Source: Chlorohelix sp037138995 (GTDB taxonomy: Bacteria; Chloroflexota; Chloroflexia; Chloroheliales; Chloroheliaceae). Taken from it: a DNA stretch of 64,000 nucleotides. Shown in pieces: positions 17,292-25,602 of the stretch (within the stretch, counting starts at the first letter, position 1; each line of letters opens with the position of its first letter). The notes under the pieces are model-generated. The model worked only from the letters and a program-made list of their open reading frames with translations, made no database searches and was not told where the DNA came from. The stretch covers positions 124,001 through 188,000 of the forward strand of contig NZ_JBAXHI010000001.1 in assembly GCF_037138995.1 (NCBI RefSeq). Direction: 5' to 3'. The position numbers and the translations under genes are program-made.

Positions 17292-18547
17292 GCGATTTTC
17301 CTGCATTGGCAATCGTGATAGTCAGCTATGATTCCGCAGCAGACTTGCCGGAATGTCTTAAAACGCTGTTAGAAAATTGTGCGGCTTACCCTGCTCAAAC
17401 GCAAGTGGCAGTGGTTGAAAACGACGATAACGCGGCGCAACAGCGTACCCATAATACAATAAAGCCCTTCCTAAAAAGTGGTCTGAAATGGCTACCCGCC
17501 CCTGAAAATCTCGGCTATGGCGGAGGCGCTAACTACGGCTGGCAGCATCTGGAGGGTGAGCTTTATATAGTTCTCAATCCTGATATGAGTTTTCCGGCGG
17601 ATTGGCTGGGAAAACTTGTTGCGCCTTTCTCCAAAAACCCCGAAATTGGCATAGCCGGTTGCAAGTTGCTAACCAAAGAGGGCAAAATCCAGCATGCGGG
17701 CGGGTTGATTATGCATGGAAGCCTCTTGGGTTCCCATTTCGGATACGGCGAAGAGGATGACGGACGCTGGGATGAAAGCGGCGAAGTAGATTTTGTAACA
17801 GGTGCAGCGCTGGCAATACGCGGGGAAATAGTACAAACGTTGGGCGGTTTTGACCTTGCTTTTCACCCCGGCTATTACGAGGATGTGGATTTGTGCCTAC
17901 GCGCAGGCAAATTGGGTTGGAAAATCTGGTATGAAGCAGACGCGGTAGCCTATCATTACGAGGGTACGAGCTTTGGGCGCAAAAGCAGTTATTATGAATT
18001 ACTGCACCGTAACCGGCTACAGCTTGCTCAGAAACACCTTAACGCACAGCAATTCTTCACCGAGTTCATAGCGGAGGAAAGCAAGCGTATTGCCATAACC
18101 CCTCCCAGCCTAGACTTATCAGCCAGTATCAAAGTATATCAAACACTTGCTCATTCGTGGCAAGTGTTTGATAATAAGGATGAAATTATTGTGAATGATG
18201 AAAATCCTGTGTTAGAAAGGCTACCATCCCGCCTGAGCGATGTGAAAAAAGGTTGGTTGGTTGAGGAAAAGTCTTTCAATAGCCGCATACCCTTTGTGGC
18301 AGCCTTACGCGAACGTTTTAACAATATTTCGACTCGCTGGTATGTTAAGCCTATCCTGCAACAGCAGGTGGATTATAACGCAACAGTAGCACGCGCTATC
18401 GAAGACATGGGTCAGTTGGTTTTAGCCCATGAGACAGCGCGAAACATCGAGTTAGCCGCATTGGCAGAACGTTTTACAGGGGTAGAAAAGCGATTAAACC
18501 GGATTGAAGAAATGTTGGCAAAACTTGTGAGCGAGAAAAAATTATGA
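17288..18547 (+). CDS. Family 2 glycosyltransferase with C-terminal extension
   Basis: The first ~260 residues are a GT-A fold: LAIVIVSYDSAADLPECL at the N-terminus, NLGYGGGANYGW, the Asp-containing LNPDMSF metal-binding site, and YEDVDLCLRAGKLGW, typical of GT2 enzymes related to rhamnosyltransferases. Such enzymes transfer a sugar from a nucleotide sugar to a lipid or polysaccharide acceptor on the cytoplasmic face. The last ~150 residues are an uncharacterised helical extension ending in a short coiled coil (VEKRLNRIEEMLAKLVSEK). It overlaps both neighbours by 4 bases. Confidence 0.88.
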   Translation: MSDFPALAIVIVSYDSAADLPECLKTLLENCAAYPAQTQVAVVENDDNAAQQRTHNTIKPFLKSGLKWLPAPENLGYGGGANYGWQHLEGELYIVLNPDMSFPADWLGKLVAPFSKNPEIGIAGCKLLTKEGKIQHAGGLIMHGSLLGSHFGYGEEDDGRWDESGEVDFVTGAALAIRGEIVQTLGGFDLAFHPGYYEDVDLCLRAGKLGWKIWYEADAVAYHYEGTSFGRKSSYYELLHRNRLQLAQKHLNAQQFFTEFIAEESKRIAITPPSLDLSASIKVYQTLAHSWQVFDNKDEIIVNDENPVLERLPSRLSDVKKGWLVEEKSFNSRIPFVAALRERFNNISTRWYVKPILQQQVDYNATVARAIEDMGQLVLAHETARNIELAALAERFTGVEKRLNRIEEMLAKLVSEKKL

Positions 18548-19242
18548 ATGAACCAGTTGTAATAGCAGGCGGCTTTCTAACTGAACCCGGCGATTACCTT
18601 CCTTGGATTAAAGCGCTGAGCAAACCACCCTATTCTCGAAAAGTCTTTGTCTCATCGGTTGGAAGACTGAAATGGGCGCTCACCCGTGATGAAAGTTTTC
18701 AACCCCAAATAGTAGATCTGGCAAAGGTCATAAAAATAGCCATCCAAAGTACCGGCGCAGAAAAAGTTTGGCTGATTGGACACAGCGCAGGAGGGCGCAT
18801 TGGGCGCCTGTGGATGGGTGAAAGACCCTACGGTGGGTTGAAGTGTAACGGGCATCGTTTTGTACGTGGGTTAATAAGCTTAGGCTCGCCCTACACCACC
18901 AAAGAACCATGGGCAACAAAAAGCGCGGCATATGCCAACAAATATTACCCCGGCGCATACTATCCCGACATCACTTACGTAGCAGCGATTGGGAAAAGTA
19001 TATTCCCGCGTCGCCACGGTTCTCCGGCAGAGCGTTTCGCCTACCAGTCTTACAAACTGCAATGGCCTGAAAACCCTAACCAATGGGGTGACGGTTTTAT
19101 AACGATAGACGGAGCTTATATGCCCGGCGCGGAAAATCATGTGTTGGATGGAATATACCATTACAATCTATTCGGACGCATTGATTATTCTCACCCATCG
19201 GCTACGAAAGTTTGGGCAAAGCATCTCGAACAGGAAGCTTAA
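18544..19242 (+). CDS. Lipase-like alpha/beta hydrolase
   Basis: A 232-residue protein with the nucleophile elbow LIGHSAGGRIGRLW (Gly-His-Ser-Ala-Gly), preceded by IAIQSTGAEKVW and followed by LISLGSPY, as in triacylglycerol-lipase/esterase folds. The catalytic Ser is clear. A His near the C-terminus (NHVLDGIYHYNLFG) could complete the triad. There is no signal peptide, so it probably acts in the cytoplasm. It begins inside the end of the glycosyltransferase gene (ATGA overlap), suggesting a shared role in lipid or glycoconjugate metabolism. The substrate is unknown. Confidence 0.8.
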   Translation: MNEPVVIAGGFLTEPGDYLPWIKALSKPPYSRKVFVSSVGRLKWALTRDESFQPQIVDLAKVIKIAIQSTGAEKVWLIGHSAGGRIGRLWMGERPYGGLKCNGHRFVRGLISLGSPYTTKEPWATKSAAYANKYYPGAYYPDITYVAAIGKSIFPRRHGSPAERFAYQSYKLQWPENPNQWGDGFITIDGAYMPGAENHVLDGIYHYNLFGRIDYSHPSATKVWAKHLEQEA

Positions 19243-19484
19243 TACTCTTCGCAGATTAGCATGCAAACATTACAAACTATTACACCCCATGGCACACCCA
19301 TGCGGAAGATTTCGTATTGGTCATGATCGGAAACTCCGGTGCAAAGGCGACATCTGGAGTTAGGAATTACTCCTACATGTGTAACTTTCCCCGCAACCGT
19401 CTCTATTTCAATTCCACACATACATTGCACATCTTCCCGTTCGCTTTTAGGGCAAGGCTCAATACCATCTACTGCGTGACCCAT
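19239..19484 (-). CDS. Small Cys-rich, probably zinc-binding protein
   Basis: An 81-residue protein with nine cysteines, including the paired motifs CMCG, CRLC and CNVCMLIC, suggesting one or two zinc-ribbon sites. It starts at ATG 19484 with an excellent GAGGAGGT Shine-Dalgarno sequence, which is the main reason to believe it. It converges on and overlaps the lipase-like gene by 4 bases. I recognise no family. Possible roles are nucleic-acid or protein binding. Confidence 0.65.
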   Translation of the reverse strand: MGHAVDGIEPCPKSEREDVQCMCGIEIETVAGKVTHVGVIPNSRCRLCTGVSDHDQYEIFRMGVPWGVIVCNVCMLICEEY

Positions 19485-19594
19485 CTATACCTCCTCGAAG
19501 GTTTTTAACTCTTTTGTCTGGGTACAACTTCTTTTGGTGGCGCAAAGAGGGTAAGTCTCTACCAATACAATACGCCGCACAAGTTTGCAATAAA

Positions 19595-19631
19595 AAATGC
19601 TCCGGGTATATAAAAATCCCCCGAAGCATTT
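19595..19631 (-). terminator. Rho-independent terminator of the DUF4177-like gene
   Basis: On the minus strand, AAATGCTTCGGG pairs with CCCGGAGCATTT (one mismatch) around a loop, followed by a T-rich run. It lies directly after the stop of the gene at 19642-20139. Confidence 0.75.
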
Positions 19632-19641
19632 CAATCAGAAT

Positions 19642-20139
19642 TTATAAAACGTCGTCTTCCGTAGTAGTTTCTTCCTTAGCTTCTACCTTGCGTTCAATCG
19701 ATTCTGCCACACGGGTGGTAGGTCGCTTGAATACAAAATAGCTGTTCTCAGTAACACCTAGTGGACTGACACCGGATAATTCCCAGCCTTCTGCTCCTAA
19801 CTCGTCCAAAAATTTGCGAACGAAGGTACTCCGACGCTCACCTCTACCAATTAATAGTTGCTCGCCTTCTGCGCTGATTTGCCCTTTGAAGTTCACGTAG
19901 GCTACCTTATATTCCCAGCGTTGCCCGATGTAAGGCTTGCTGTCGTGCTTACGGGCTTTGGGGGGAGTGTCTCCGTCTCCTCCTGAACCTTCATCTTCTT
20001 CTTCAATTTCAACCTGATCGGGACGAGGCATAGAACTGTTCATCGAGGTTTCAATCTTACCAAGCCAGTTTTGCCCTTCTCGAACAAATTGCCCGAACAT
20101 ATCCTGCCAGTTGGGCGGTAAATTAAATCTGTCGCTCAT
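19642..20139 (-). CDS. DUF4177-like hypothetical protein
   Basis: A 165-residue soluble protein in three parts. The N-terminus is a helical stretch (NWQDMFGQFVREGQNWLGKI), the middle an acidic Gly-rich linker, and the C-terminal ~80 residues resemble DUF4177: QRWEYKVAYVNFKG, FLDELGAEGWELSGVSPLG and YFVFKRP. That small alpha/beta domain is widespread and of unknown function. The start at ATG 20139 is preceded by GGAAAGG. The gene is a single unit with its own terminator. Confidence 0.65.
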   Translation of the reverse strand: MSDRFNLPPNWQDMFGQFVREGQNWLGKIETSMNSSMPRPDQVEIEEEDEGSGGDGDTPPKARKHDSKPYIGQRWEYKVAYVNFKGQISAEGEQLLIGRGERRSTFVRKFLDELGAEGWELSGVSPLGVTENSYFVFKRPTTRVAESIERKVEAKEETTTEDDVL

Positions 20140-20349
20140 GTTAATGTCCTTTCCGAAACCGACGTGGCTGTCAGCCCCATTTATTAAAACAACACTACCG
20201 GATACCGTTTTTTGCCACCTTACGGTCTTATAACTCCGGTCTACTTTTTGATTCTATCACTGAATCTATACTATATATAGCGCTACATTGTTAGAGTTGC
20301 GTATGAACTCACTTCAATTCATTCGCGTGACTATAGACGCGAGTAATGA

Positions 20350-20378
20350 TTGACAAAGCTATACCCCTTTGCTATGAT
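20350..20378 (+). promoter_or_regulatory. Strong sigma-70-type promoter in the 20,140-20,482 gap
   Basis: A perfect TTGACA is separated by 17 bases from TATGAT (one mismatch). It lies ~105 bases ahead of the GTG start at 20483 in a 343-bp AT-rich gap between divergent genes. The transcript would have a ~100-base leader; a short ORF from ATG 20401 overlaps the next gene but has no convincing support. I see nothing else in the gap. Confidence 0.7.
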
Positions 20379-20482
20379 TTTGAGGAAATAAGGTTTTGCA
20401 ATGAGCTTTTCTAAATATCTGACAAATCATAAACCTAAATTATCTATAATAAGGTTTTTATTATTTACCGCAGCAAACGGTA

Positions 20483-20782
20483 GTGAGCGAATCCCGAAAC
20501 ATGCTGCAACTTCCACCTACTTTGCCCCAACTTTTTGCGCTGCTGTTTCTAGCTGCCATAGCTGCACTTCTAGGTGAGTTAATTGCAGGCGCTGCGCCCG
20601 ATTTCGGTTTTTTTGGAGCATTGATATTAGCATTTCTAGGAGTTGTTATTTTAATCGAGCTACCTTTACCGCAATTCGATTTTGAACCTACAATTGAGGA
20701 TCTACCGATAGTAAGGGGTGTGCTAGGAGGGGTTTTTCTGGTATCAGGATTTGGGTTCTATCGCAAACGACGCAGACGTTAA
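20483..20782 (+). CDS. Small membrane protein, GlsB/YeaQ-like
   Basis: A 99-residue protein with two or three hydrophobic segments: FALLFLAAIAALLGELIAG, FGFFGALILAFLGVVILIEL and GVLGGVFLVSGFGF. It ends in a basic tail. The Gly-rich pattern resembles small membrane proteins of the GlsB/YeaQ/YmgE type, linked to stress responses, but the match is loose. The start is GTG; an internal ATG at 20501 is possible. It is followed closely by a YggT-like gene, probably in one transcript. Confidence 0.6.
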   Translation: MSESRNMLQLPPTLPQLFALLFLAAIAALLGELIAGAAPDFGFFGALILAFLGVVILIELPLPQFDFEPTIEDLPIVRGVLGGVFLVSGFGFYRKRRRR

Positions 20783-20792
20783 CAAAAAGCCT

Positions 20793-21092
20793 ATGAAGCA
20801 ACCCAGCATAATTGGAATAGTTTATGCTTTGTTAAGTCTAATCGGCTCTTTACTACTTGTTCGTTTTATTTTCAAGCTCTTAGCTGTTTCACAAAATATT
20901 ATATATAACTTGACAGAGCCGTTAGTAGCGCCTTTCAAAGCTATTTTGAAACCTTCAGACCTAGTTGTAGGAGTAACATTTGAATCTTATACGCTTTTAG
21001 CGTTTTTCCTTTTATTAGTGATGGGTGTGGTAATAGCCGGAATTATAAGCTATATTAACTATAAAGACTCCGGCTATTCCGTTAAAGCATAA
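20793..21092 (+). CDS. YggT-family-like membrane protein
   Basis: A 99-residue protein with two long membrane segments (IIGIVYALLSLIGSLLLVRFIFKLL and TLLAFFLLLVMGVVIAGIISYI). The segment between them (NIIYNLTEPLVAPFKAIL) resembles the YggT signature of a short amphipathic linker with a Pro. YggT proteins are small integral membrane proteins of poorly known function. ATG 20793 was preferred over the TTG at 20751, which lies within the preceding gene. Confidence 0.65.
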   Translation: MKQPSIIGIVYALLSLIGSLLLVRFIFKLLAVSQNIIYNLTEPLVAPFKAILKPSDLVVGVTFESYTLLAFFLLLVMGVVIAGIISYINYKDSGYSVKA

Positions 21093-21185
21093 CCTCGTTT
21101 CAAGAAGACCTAAATCCTTCGCGAATCCTCATTATTACTTTTCTGAAGCTATGCAGTTAGTATTTTTTGGGAGGCTAGGTAAGCC

Positions 21186-21560
21186 ATGCACAAGAATGAG
21201 TTCATTAAACAAATAGCCCGTGAAACTTCTCTCCCTCAAAAACAGGTTAATCAGGTCGTCAAAGCCACGATTGAACTGATTGCCCACAGCCTTCGCAACG
21301 GAGACAAAGTAGTGCTGACGGGCTTTGGCACTTTTGAAGTGCGTACTCGGCGCGAACGGCAGGGGGTAAATCCTCATACCAAAGAACGCATTGTAATACC
21401 CCAAACCCAGACTCCCGGCTTTACCGCCAGCAATACTCTGAAAAATATTGTTCTAGGCAAAGCCGAACCCTCGTTATTATCTAATGAATTCGATAGTAAC
21501 CATAATGAAAACGAAATACCCAATCAAAGAAGAAGGCGCGGGAGAAAAAACGGCGTGTAG
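21186..21560 (+). CDS. HU/IHF-family histone-like DNA-binding protein
   Basis: Residues 1-95 are a complete HU fold: MHKNEFIKQIARETSLP, then the helix KQVNQVVKATIELIAHSL, GDKVVLTGFGTFEVR and the DNA-wrapping arm with RQGVNPHTKERIVIP. A ~29-residue tail rich in Asn, Arg and Lys (NQRRRRGRKNGV) extends beyond the usual ~90 residues and may add DNA contacts. HU bends and compacts DNA in the nucleoid. GGGAGG precedes the ATG. It appears to be a single-gene unit. Confidence 0.93.
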   Translation: MHKNEFIKQIARETSLPQKQVNQVVKATIELIAHSLRNGDKVVLTGFGTFEVRTRRERQGVNPHTKERIVIPQTQTPGFTASNTLKNIVLGKAEPSLLSNEFDSNHNENEIPNQRRRRGRKNGV

Positions 21561-21654
21561 AACCACTCAATTTATTTTATAATTGCTCATAATAATGATA
21601 ACAAAAGTGACAGGCTTATATACTGTTTTTTTGATATGCCTTTTGCTATTAGTC

Positions 21655-21683
21655 TTGACAGTAATAAGTCATTATGTTAAATT
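21655..21683 (+). promoter_or_regulatory. Possible promoter of the MerR-type regulator gene
   Basis: A perfect TTGACA is followed after 17 bases by TAAATT, a weak -10. It lies ~120 bases upstream of the start at 21807, within the AT-rich spacer after the HU gene. Confidence 0.45.
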
Positions 21684-21806
21684 TGGCGAACTGTTTTAAT
21701 TCCAACATTCGCTCAAAATTCCTGATGTTTGGTGCATTTTTAAATTTTAAGCCTGCTCCCTATCCTAAAAGTTCCGTATGAGTCAGGCGATGAAAGCGGA
21801 CAGACT

Positions 21807-22340
21807 ATGGAAGTAAATAAGACCAACGTTCCCCAGCCTGTAGATTCTATCCCTAAAAGGGGACGAGGTCGTCCTAGAACGCAGCCACTAGAGATTAAAA
21901 GCAGCGTAAATACTAATGCACCGGAAAATCTTCCAGCTAACGGGGTGGAAAATATTAGTACGACCCACGAAACAGAAATAAAAAGACGAGGTCGCAAAAG
22001 TAAAAACCCCAATCCCGGAAGTGGGTTTGAAGTTCGCATCAACCCGGATAAAGCAGTATATCCGCTTAGCATTGCAGCAGACATCCTGAAATTACACCCT
22101 CGCACCTTGCGCATCTATGAAGAACAAGAGTTAGTTGTACCATTTCGCACCAAAACCCAACGCCGCCGTTATTCCCAGAACGACATTTTTAAATTGCAAT
22201 TTGTTCAATTTCTGACACAAAAACGGGGCGTAAACCTGAGCGGTGTCAAAATTATTCTCATAATGCTCGATGAGTTGCAAAAAACAATTAGCGACCCCAT
22301 AAAATATGTCTTTCCAGACTTTATAGAAATGGAGCAGTGA
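21807..22340 (+). CDS. MerR/HspR-like regulator with AT-hook-like N-terminus
   Basis: A 177-residue protein. Residues 1-70 are disordered and contain two basic Gly-Arg-Pro type motifs (KRGRGRPRTQP and KRRGRKSKNP) that resemble AT-hooks, which bind the minor groove of AT-rich DNA. Residues ~85-160 are a MerR-type winged helix-turn-helix (YPLSIAADILKLHPRTLRIY, QRRRYSQNDI) closest to HspR, a repressor of chaperone genes. No effector-binding domain follows. There is no dnaK operon here, so the target is unknown. A permease gene begins 17 bases downstream and may be co-transcribed. Confidence 0.82.
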   Translation: MEVNKTNVPQPVDSIPKRGRGRPRTQPLEIKSSVNTNAPENLPANGVENISTTHETEIKRRGRKSKNPNPGSGFEVRINPDKAVYPLSIAADILKLHPRTLRIYEEQELVVPFRTKTQRRRYSQNDIFKLQFVQFLTQKRGVNLSGVKIILIMLDELQKTISDPIKYVFPDFIEMEQ

Positions 22341-22356
22341 GCGGTTTTTGCTCTAA

Positions 22357-23295
22357 ATGGGTAATTTTGACCAAGTTTTCCAAACAATCATAGTCGTCTT
22401 CGGTTTAGTGATGGTCGGAGCAGGTGTTCGCGCTGCCCAATGGTTACGTCCAGAAGATGCCAAGCGCATTTTCCCGCCACTGATTAACAACGTCTTTCTT
22501 CCCGCTGTTATCTTCAACGGCATAAAAAAAACCAGAGATAAACCCATCTCCCCAGAAGTCCTCAAAGTTTCGCTTATCGCCTTGCTGGTAATCGTCTTTT
22601 GCGGGCTGATGGCGTGGAGTTTAGGGCGTATCCTCAAATTACAACGCCGCCAAATGGGCGCTTTTATCCTAACCGCTACTTTCGGTAGCACCGGGTTTGT
22701 GGGCTTGCCGCTGGTCAAGGGCATATACGGTGACAAAGGAATCCTACCTCACGCCTTTTATAGCGAAATCGGCAGCCTAACTCTACTCGTAACAATGGGC
22801 GTGATTATTGCTTCTTTCTATGGCGAAGGCGGGCGCTTTGGCTGGCAAACCCTGCTGGCAATCCCTCGTTCAGGACCTTTTATCGGGTTGGTACTGGCTC
22901 TAATCTTCTATAAGGACGACTTGCCAACCTTTATAACTGCTACCCTTGATACGCTGGGAGCGGTAACTCTACCGTTAATGATGTTCTTGGTAGGCGTGAC
23001 TATCGTTTGGAAAAATATCGGTAGTATCTTACCTTCTATCATTGCGCTGAACCTAATCAAATTGCTAGTCTCTCCGATCATCGCAATTGTACTTGCCAAA
23101 ATCTTGTTACAAGACGACCAGATGGCACAGGGCGTAATTTTACTAAACGCCTCAACTCCGGCTATCATTCTCTGTCTTGCCTACGCCAACCAGTACAAAT
23201 TGGACGAAGAATTTACCAGTGCAGCAGTTTTTTCCAGCTTCTTCTTTTCGCTTCCTACAATTCTTCTTATGACAGCCTTATTCTTACCGCGTTAA
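22357..23295 (+). CDS. AEC-family permease
   Basis: A 312-residue polytopic protein with about ten hydrophobic segments, in the two-times-five arrangement of the auxin efflux carrier family. Recognisable parts are IIVVFGLVMVGAGVRA, PPLINNVFLPAVIFNGI, TATFGSTGFVGLPL and LNASTPAIILCLAYANQY. AEC carriers export organic acids or other anions; the substrate cannot be read. It lies 17 bases after the MerR-type regulator gene and 19 bases before a PrsW-like gene, probably one transcript. Confidence 0.85.
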   Translation: MGNFDQVFQTIIVVFGLVMVGAGVRAAQWLRPEDAKRIFPPLINNVFLPAVIFNGIKKTRDKPISPEVLKVSLIALLVIVFCGLMAWSLGRILKLQRRQMGAFILTATFGSTGFVGLPLVKGIYGDKGILPHAFYSEIGSLTLLVTMGVIIASFYGEGGRFGWQTLLAIPRSGPFIGLVLALIFYKDDLPTFITATLDTLGAVTLPLMMFLVGVTIVWKNIGSILPSIIALNLIKLLVSPIIAIVLAKILLQDDQMAQGVILLNASTPAIILCLAYANQYKLDEEFTSAAVFSSFFFSLPTILLMTALFLPR

Positions 23296-23313
23296 AACCG
23301 GGCAGGAGCGCAG

Positions 23314-24153
23314 ATGGAATTTATCATTGTCTTTCTCGCTTCTCTGCTACCCGGATTATTTTGGATGTGGTGGTATTATCGCCAAGATAAATACGAAAAA
23401 GAACCCAAACGCTTGTTGGCTTTTGTTTTTATTTGTGGAATACCGCTTTCATTGCTAATCGGCTTGTTTGAATATTCGGTAGATCAAGCTGGAAAACAGG
23501 GTAATACCCCGCTAAGTCAAAGTGGAAATATTCTGTCGGTAATACTCTTCTATCTATTAATAGTATCTTTAACCGAAGAGTTGGGCAAGTTGGCGATAAC
23601 TTATTTTCTGGCTTACCGCAATCCTGCTTTCAACGAACCGGTTGACGGTATTATTTACGCGGCGGCAAGTGGGCTAGGTTTTGCGACTTTTGAAAATGTT
23701 TTCTTTATAATTAATGAAGGTCCTTTAATTATCCTGCTGCGGGGACCTGTTAGCACGCTCGGTCATGTGCTTTTCTCCGCAATGTGGGGCGCAGCGCTTG
23801 GACTCGCCAAATTCGATCATTTGAGGACAACAGCAAGGAAGCGAGTTGTTGTCGGTTTTATACTGGCAGTAATCACCCATGCTATCTTTGACCTTATTAT
23901 CGCATTAGGTCAAAGAATAGCCGAGTGGGTGGCTTTATCATCTGTTCTATTTATGGGATTGCTATATCTGGTAGTATCTCGCCAGATAGCAGCATTATTG
24001 AACCTTTCACAGTTTAAACCTGCTACAATCGCAAGCCAAACCTTACACAATTTACGCCAGCGTAGCTCTAGCGAAAACAACCAACATTATGTGCCAAATC
24101 CATATTTAAGGAAACCCGAAATAGATTTAAAAGAAGATGAGCAAGATAGATAG
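23314..24153 (+). CDS. PrsW-like intramembrane metalloprotease
   Basis: A 279-residue membrane protein with ~7 hydrophobic segments and the PrsW (M82) active-site motifs. These are Glu88-Glu89 in SLTEELGK, Glu127-Asn128 in FATFENVFF, His151 in TLGHVLFSAMWG, and a later His-Asp in THAIFDL. PrsW cleaves anti-sigma factors in Bacillus; in Chloroflexota the substrate is unknown. The last ~50 residues are a soluble tail. GGAGCG precedes the ATG. No sigma/anti-sigma pair is visible in the window. Confidence 0.88.
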   Translation: MEFIIVFLASLLPGLFWMWWYYRQDKYEKEPKRLLAFVFICGIPLSLLIGLFEYSVDQAGKQGNTPLSQSGNILSVILFYLLIVSLTEELGKLAITYFLAYRNPAFNEPVDGIIYAAASGLGFATFENVFFIINEGPLIILLRGPVSTLGHVLFSAMWGAALGLAKFDHLRTTARKRVVVGFILAVITHAIFDLIIALGQRIAEWVALSSVLFMGLLYLVVSRQIAALLNLSQFKPATIASQTLHNLRQRSSSENNQHYVPNPYLRKPEIDLKEDEQDR

Positions 24154-24219
24154 CCCACCGCAAACGATTTATTTGGTAGTCTTGGCTAAAATCGAGGTAG
24201 CGTTGAGGCATTTGGATTT

Positions 24220-25137
24220 CTAGAAAAACAGCAGGTAAAGATACATCAGTAGGATAATGGTTGCCAGCATAATCAGTAGCAACCCGAAATTAGTGACAGA
24301 AACAAAAGTACGACTATGCACACGGGTACGGCGCACCGGACGTGGGTGTAGCTTCCCGACTCCACGCAAAGCATAGGGCGAATTGAATTGAGTAGCAGCA
24401 CGTTGCCAAAAAGCATCATTATCTAGAGCAGCAGATACTGACGAATCAGCCGAGACGGTAATAACCGATTTTTGCGGAGGTGATGCTGTTTTAGCGGGGA
24501 TTTGCAAAATTGGAGTAGCGACAGGGCTATTTTTTTGTTGTTCTATTTCCTGCTCAAAGAAAAAGTCATGAGCCGTTTCAAAGGTAATAGGTTCGCTTAT
24601 TTCTCCTAATGCCGGTAAAAGCTCATCATTATGTGCAATAATAGGTTCAAAAGCAGGGGTTTGTTGTGCAACCGCTTCTTTTTCAACAATAGGTTCTTCA
24701 AATTCTGTTTCCGTAATTCCAGTAGTAGCTTCAACAAACTCAATAGGGTTGCCACCCTCCGCTAAAACAGCTTTAGCCTTGTTTGCGCGGGAAGGTCTCC
24801 CCGCTTTACGAATCGATGTGTTAGCTTCATTGCTTGTTGCCAGAACAGCAATTTCAGCTTCGGATAAAATATCAGAGAGAAATAATTCAGCTTCGGGGGT
24901 TTCTTTCAACTTGCGAGATAGCGTTAGAGCAGCCTGGTGGTCAGGATTAAGCTTTAAAAGCTGATTTAACGCTTGCTGAGACTTTTCACGCGGTTGCGCC
25001 AGAGACAAATATAACCATGCCTGCTGGTTGGCAGGCTCTTTTGCAACCACAGTGGAAAGCAAACGCAGCGCAGTATTCTTGCGTCCTGCCGCCAAAGAGG
25101 CGAAAGCGCTATTGAGGCGTTTTAAATCATCTTGCAA
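24220..25137 (-). CDS. TPR-like tail-anchored protein with disordered middle
   Basis: A 305-residue protein. Residues 1-85 form TPR-like helices (NTALRLLSTVVAKEPANQQAWLYLSLA; ALNQLLKLNPDHQAAL), a long Glu/Ala/Pro-rich linker follows, and a single C-terminal hydrophobic helix (FGLLLIMLATIILLMYLYLLFF) ends at the stop. This is the topology of a tail-anchored cytoplasmic protein. The start is TTG at 25137 with GGGAGC upstream. It lies 24 bases downstream of a YtxH-like gene on the same strand. The function is unknown. Confidence 0.72.
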   Translation of the reverse strand: MQDDLKRLNSAFASLAAGRKNTALRLLSTVVAKEPANQQAWLYLSLAQPREKSQQALNQLLKLNPDHQAALTLSRKLKETPEAELFLSDILSEAEIAVLATSNEANTSIRKAGRPSRANKAKAVLAEGGNPIEFVEATTGITETEFEEPIVEKEAVAQQTPAFEPIIAHNDELLPALGEISEPITFETAHDFFFEQEIEQQKNSPVATPILQIPAKTASPPQKSVITVSADSSVSAALDNDAFWQRAATQFNSPYALRGVGKLHPRPVRRTRVHSRTFVSVTNFGLLLIMLATIILLMYLYLLFF

Positions 25138-25161
25138 AAGAAATAGCTCCCAGAAAAGGGG

Positions 25162-25425
25162 TTATTTGTCTTTTTTCTCAGCCTTACGAGTATTTCTCGC
25201 TGCACTCGCATCGCCAATCAATTGCTGACGGCGGTCAGTTTGGCGCGTTTGCTCTTCCTGATAGGCTTCTTTTGCGCCGCTTGCTACTTCTTGCACTAAA
25301 CCCTTTAGCTGTTCTAGGGTTTGTCCGCCATCGCGCGTCACGATGAAGGTTGCTACGGCAGCCCCAACTGAAGCGCCTACACCTACACCGATTGTAAATT
25401 TAAGTATTCCAACAAAAAAACCCAT
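25162..25425 (-). CDS. YtxH-like small membrane protein
   Basis: An 87-residue protein with one N-terminal membrane segment rich in Gly/Ala (FTIGVGVGASVGAAVATFIV) followed by a charged helix (LKGLVQEVASGAKEAYQEEQ), the layout of YtxH-type proteins. These are small envelope proteins seen in stress regulons. GGAAGG precedes the ATG. It is probably co-transcribed with the TPR-like tail-anchored gene downstream. Confidence 0.7.
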   Translation of the reverse strand: MGFFVGILKFTIGVGVGASVGAAVATFIVTRDGGQTLEQLKGLVQEVASGAKEAYQEEQTRQTDRRQQLIGDASAARNTRKAEKKDK

Positions 25426-25529
25426 TTTTATTCCTTCCGTCCGATTAGTTTTAGGTAAGCTGCGAATGGCTGTATTGTATAGCCATGCGCCCTAACATGG
25501 CAAGTTAATTACAGCCTCAAAAATAAAAA

Positions 25530-25554
25530 GGCAGTAGGTTTTTTGCCTACTGCC
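25530..25554 (-). terminator. Rho-independent terminator of the small gene at 25,603
   Basis: GGCAGTAGG and CCTACTGCC form a perfect 9-bp stem with a 7-base loop. On the minus strand the stem is followed by TTTTTATTTTT. Confidence 0.88.
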
Positions 25555-25602
25555 GAAACATTACCATCAGGTTATTCTTTCCTGACTAAGCTACCACCGC
25601 TG

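Noticed and set aside
20401..20577. Short ORF between a strong promoter and the 20,483 gene
   Set aside because: It overlaps the next gene in another frame, its product resembles no protein, and its composition is not protein-like after the overlap.
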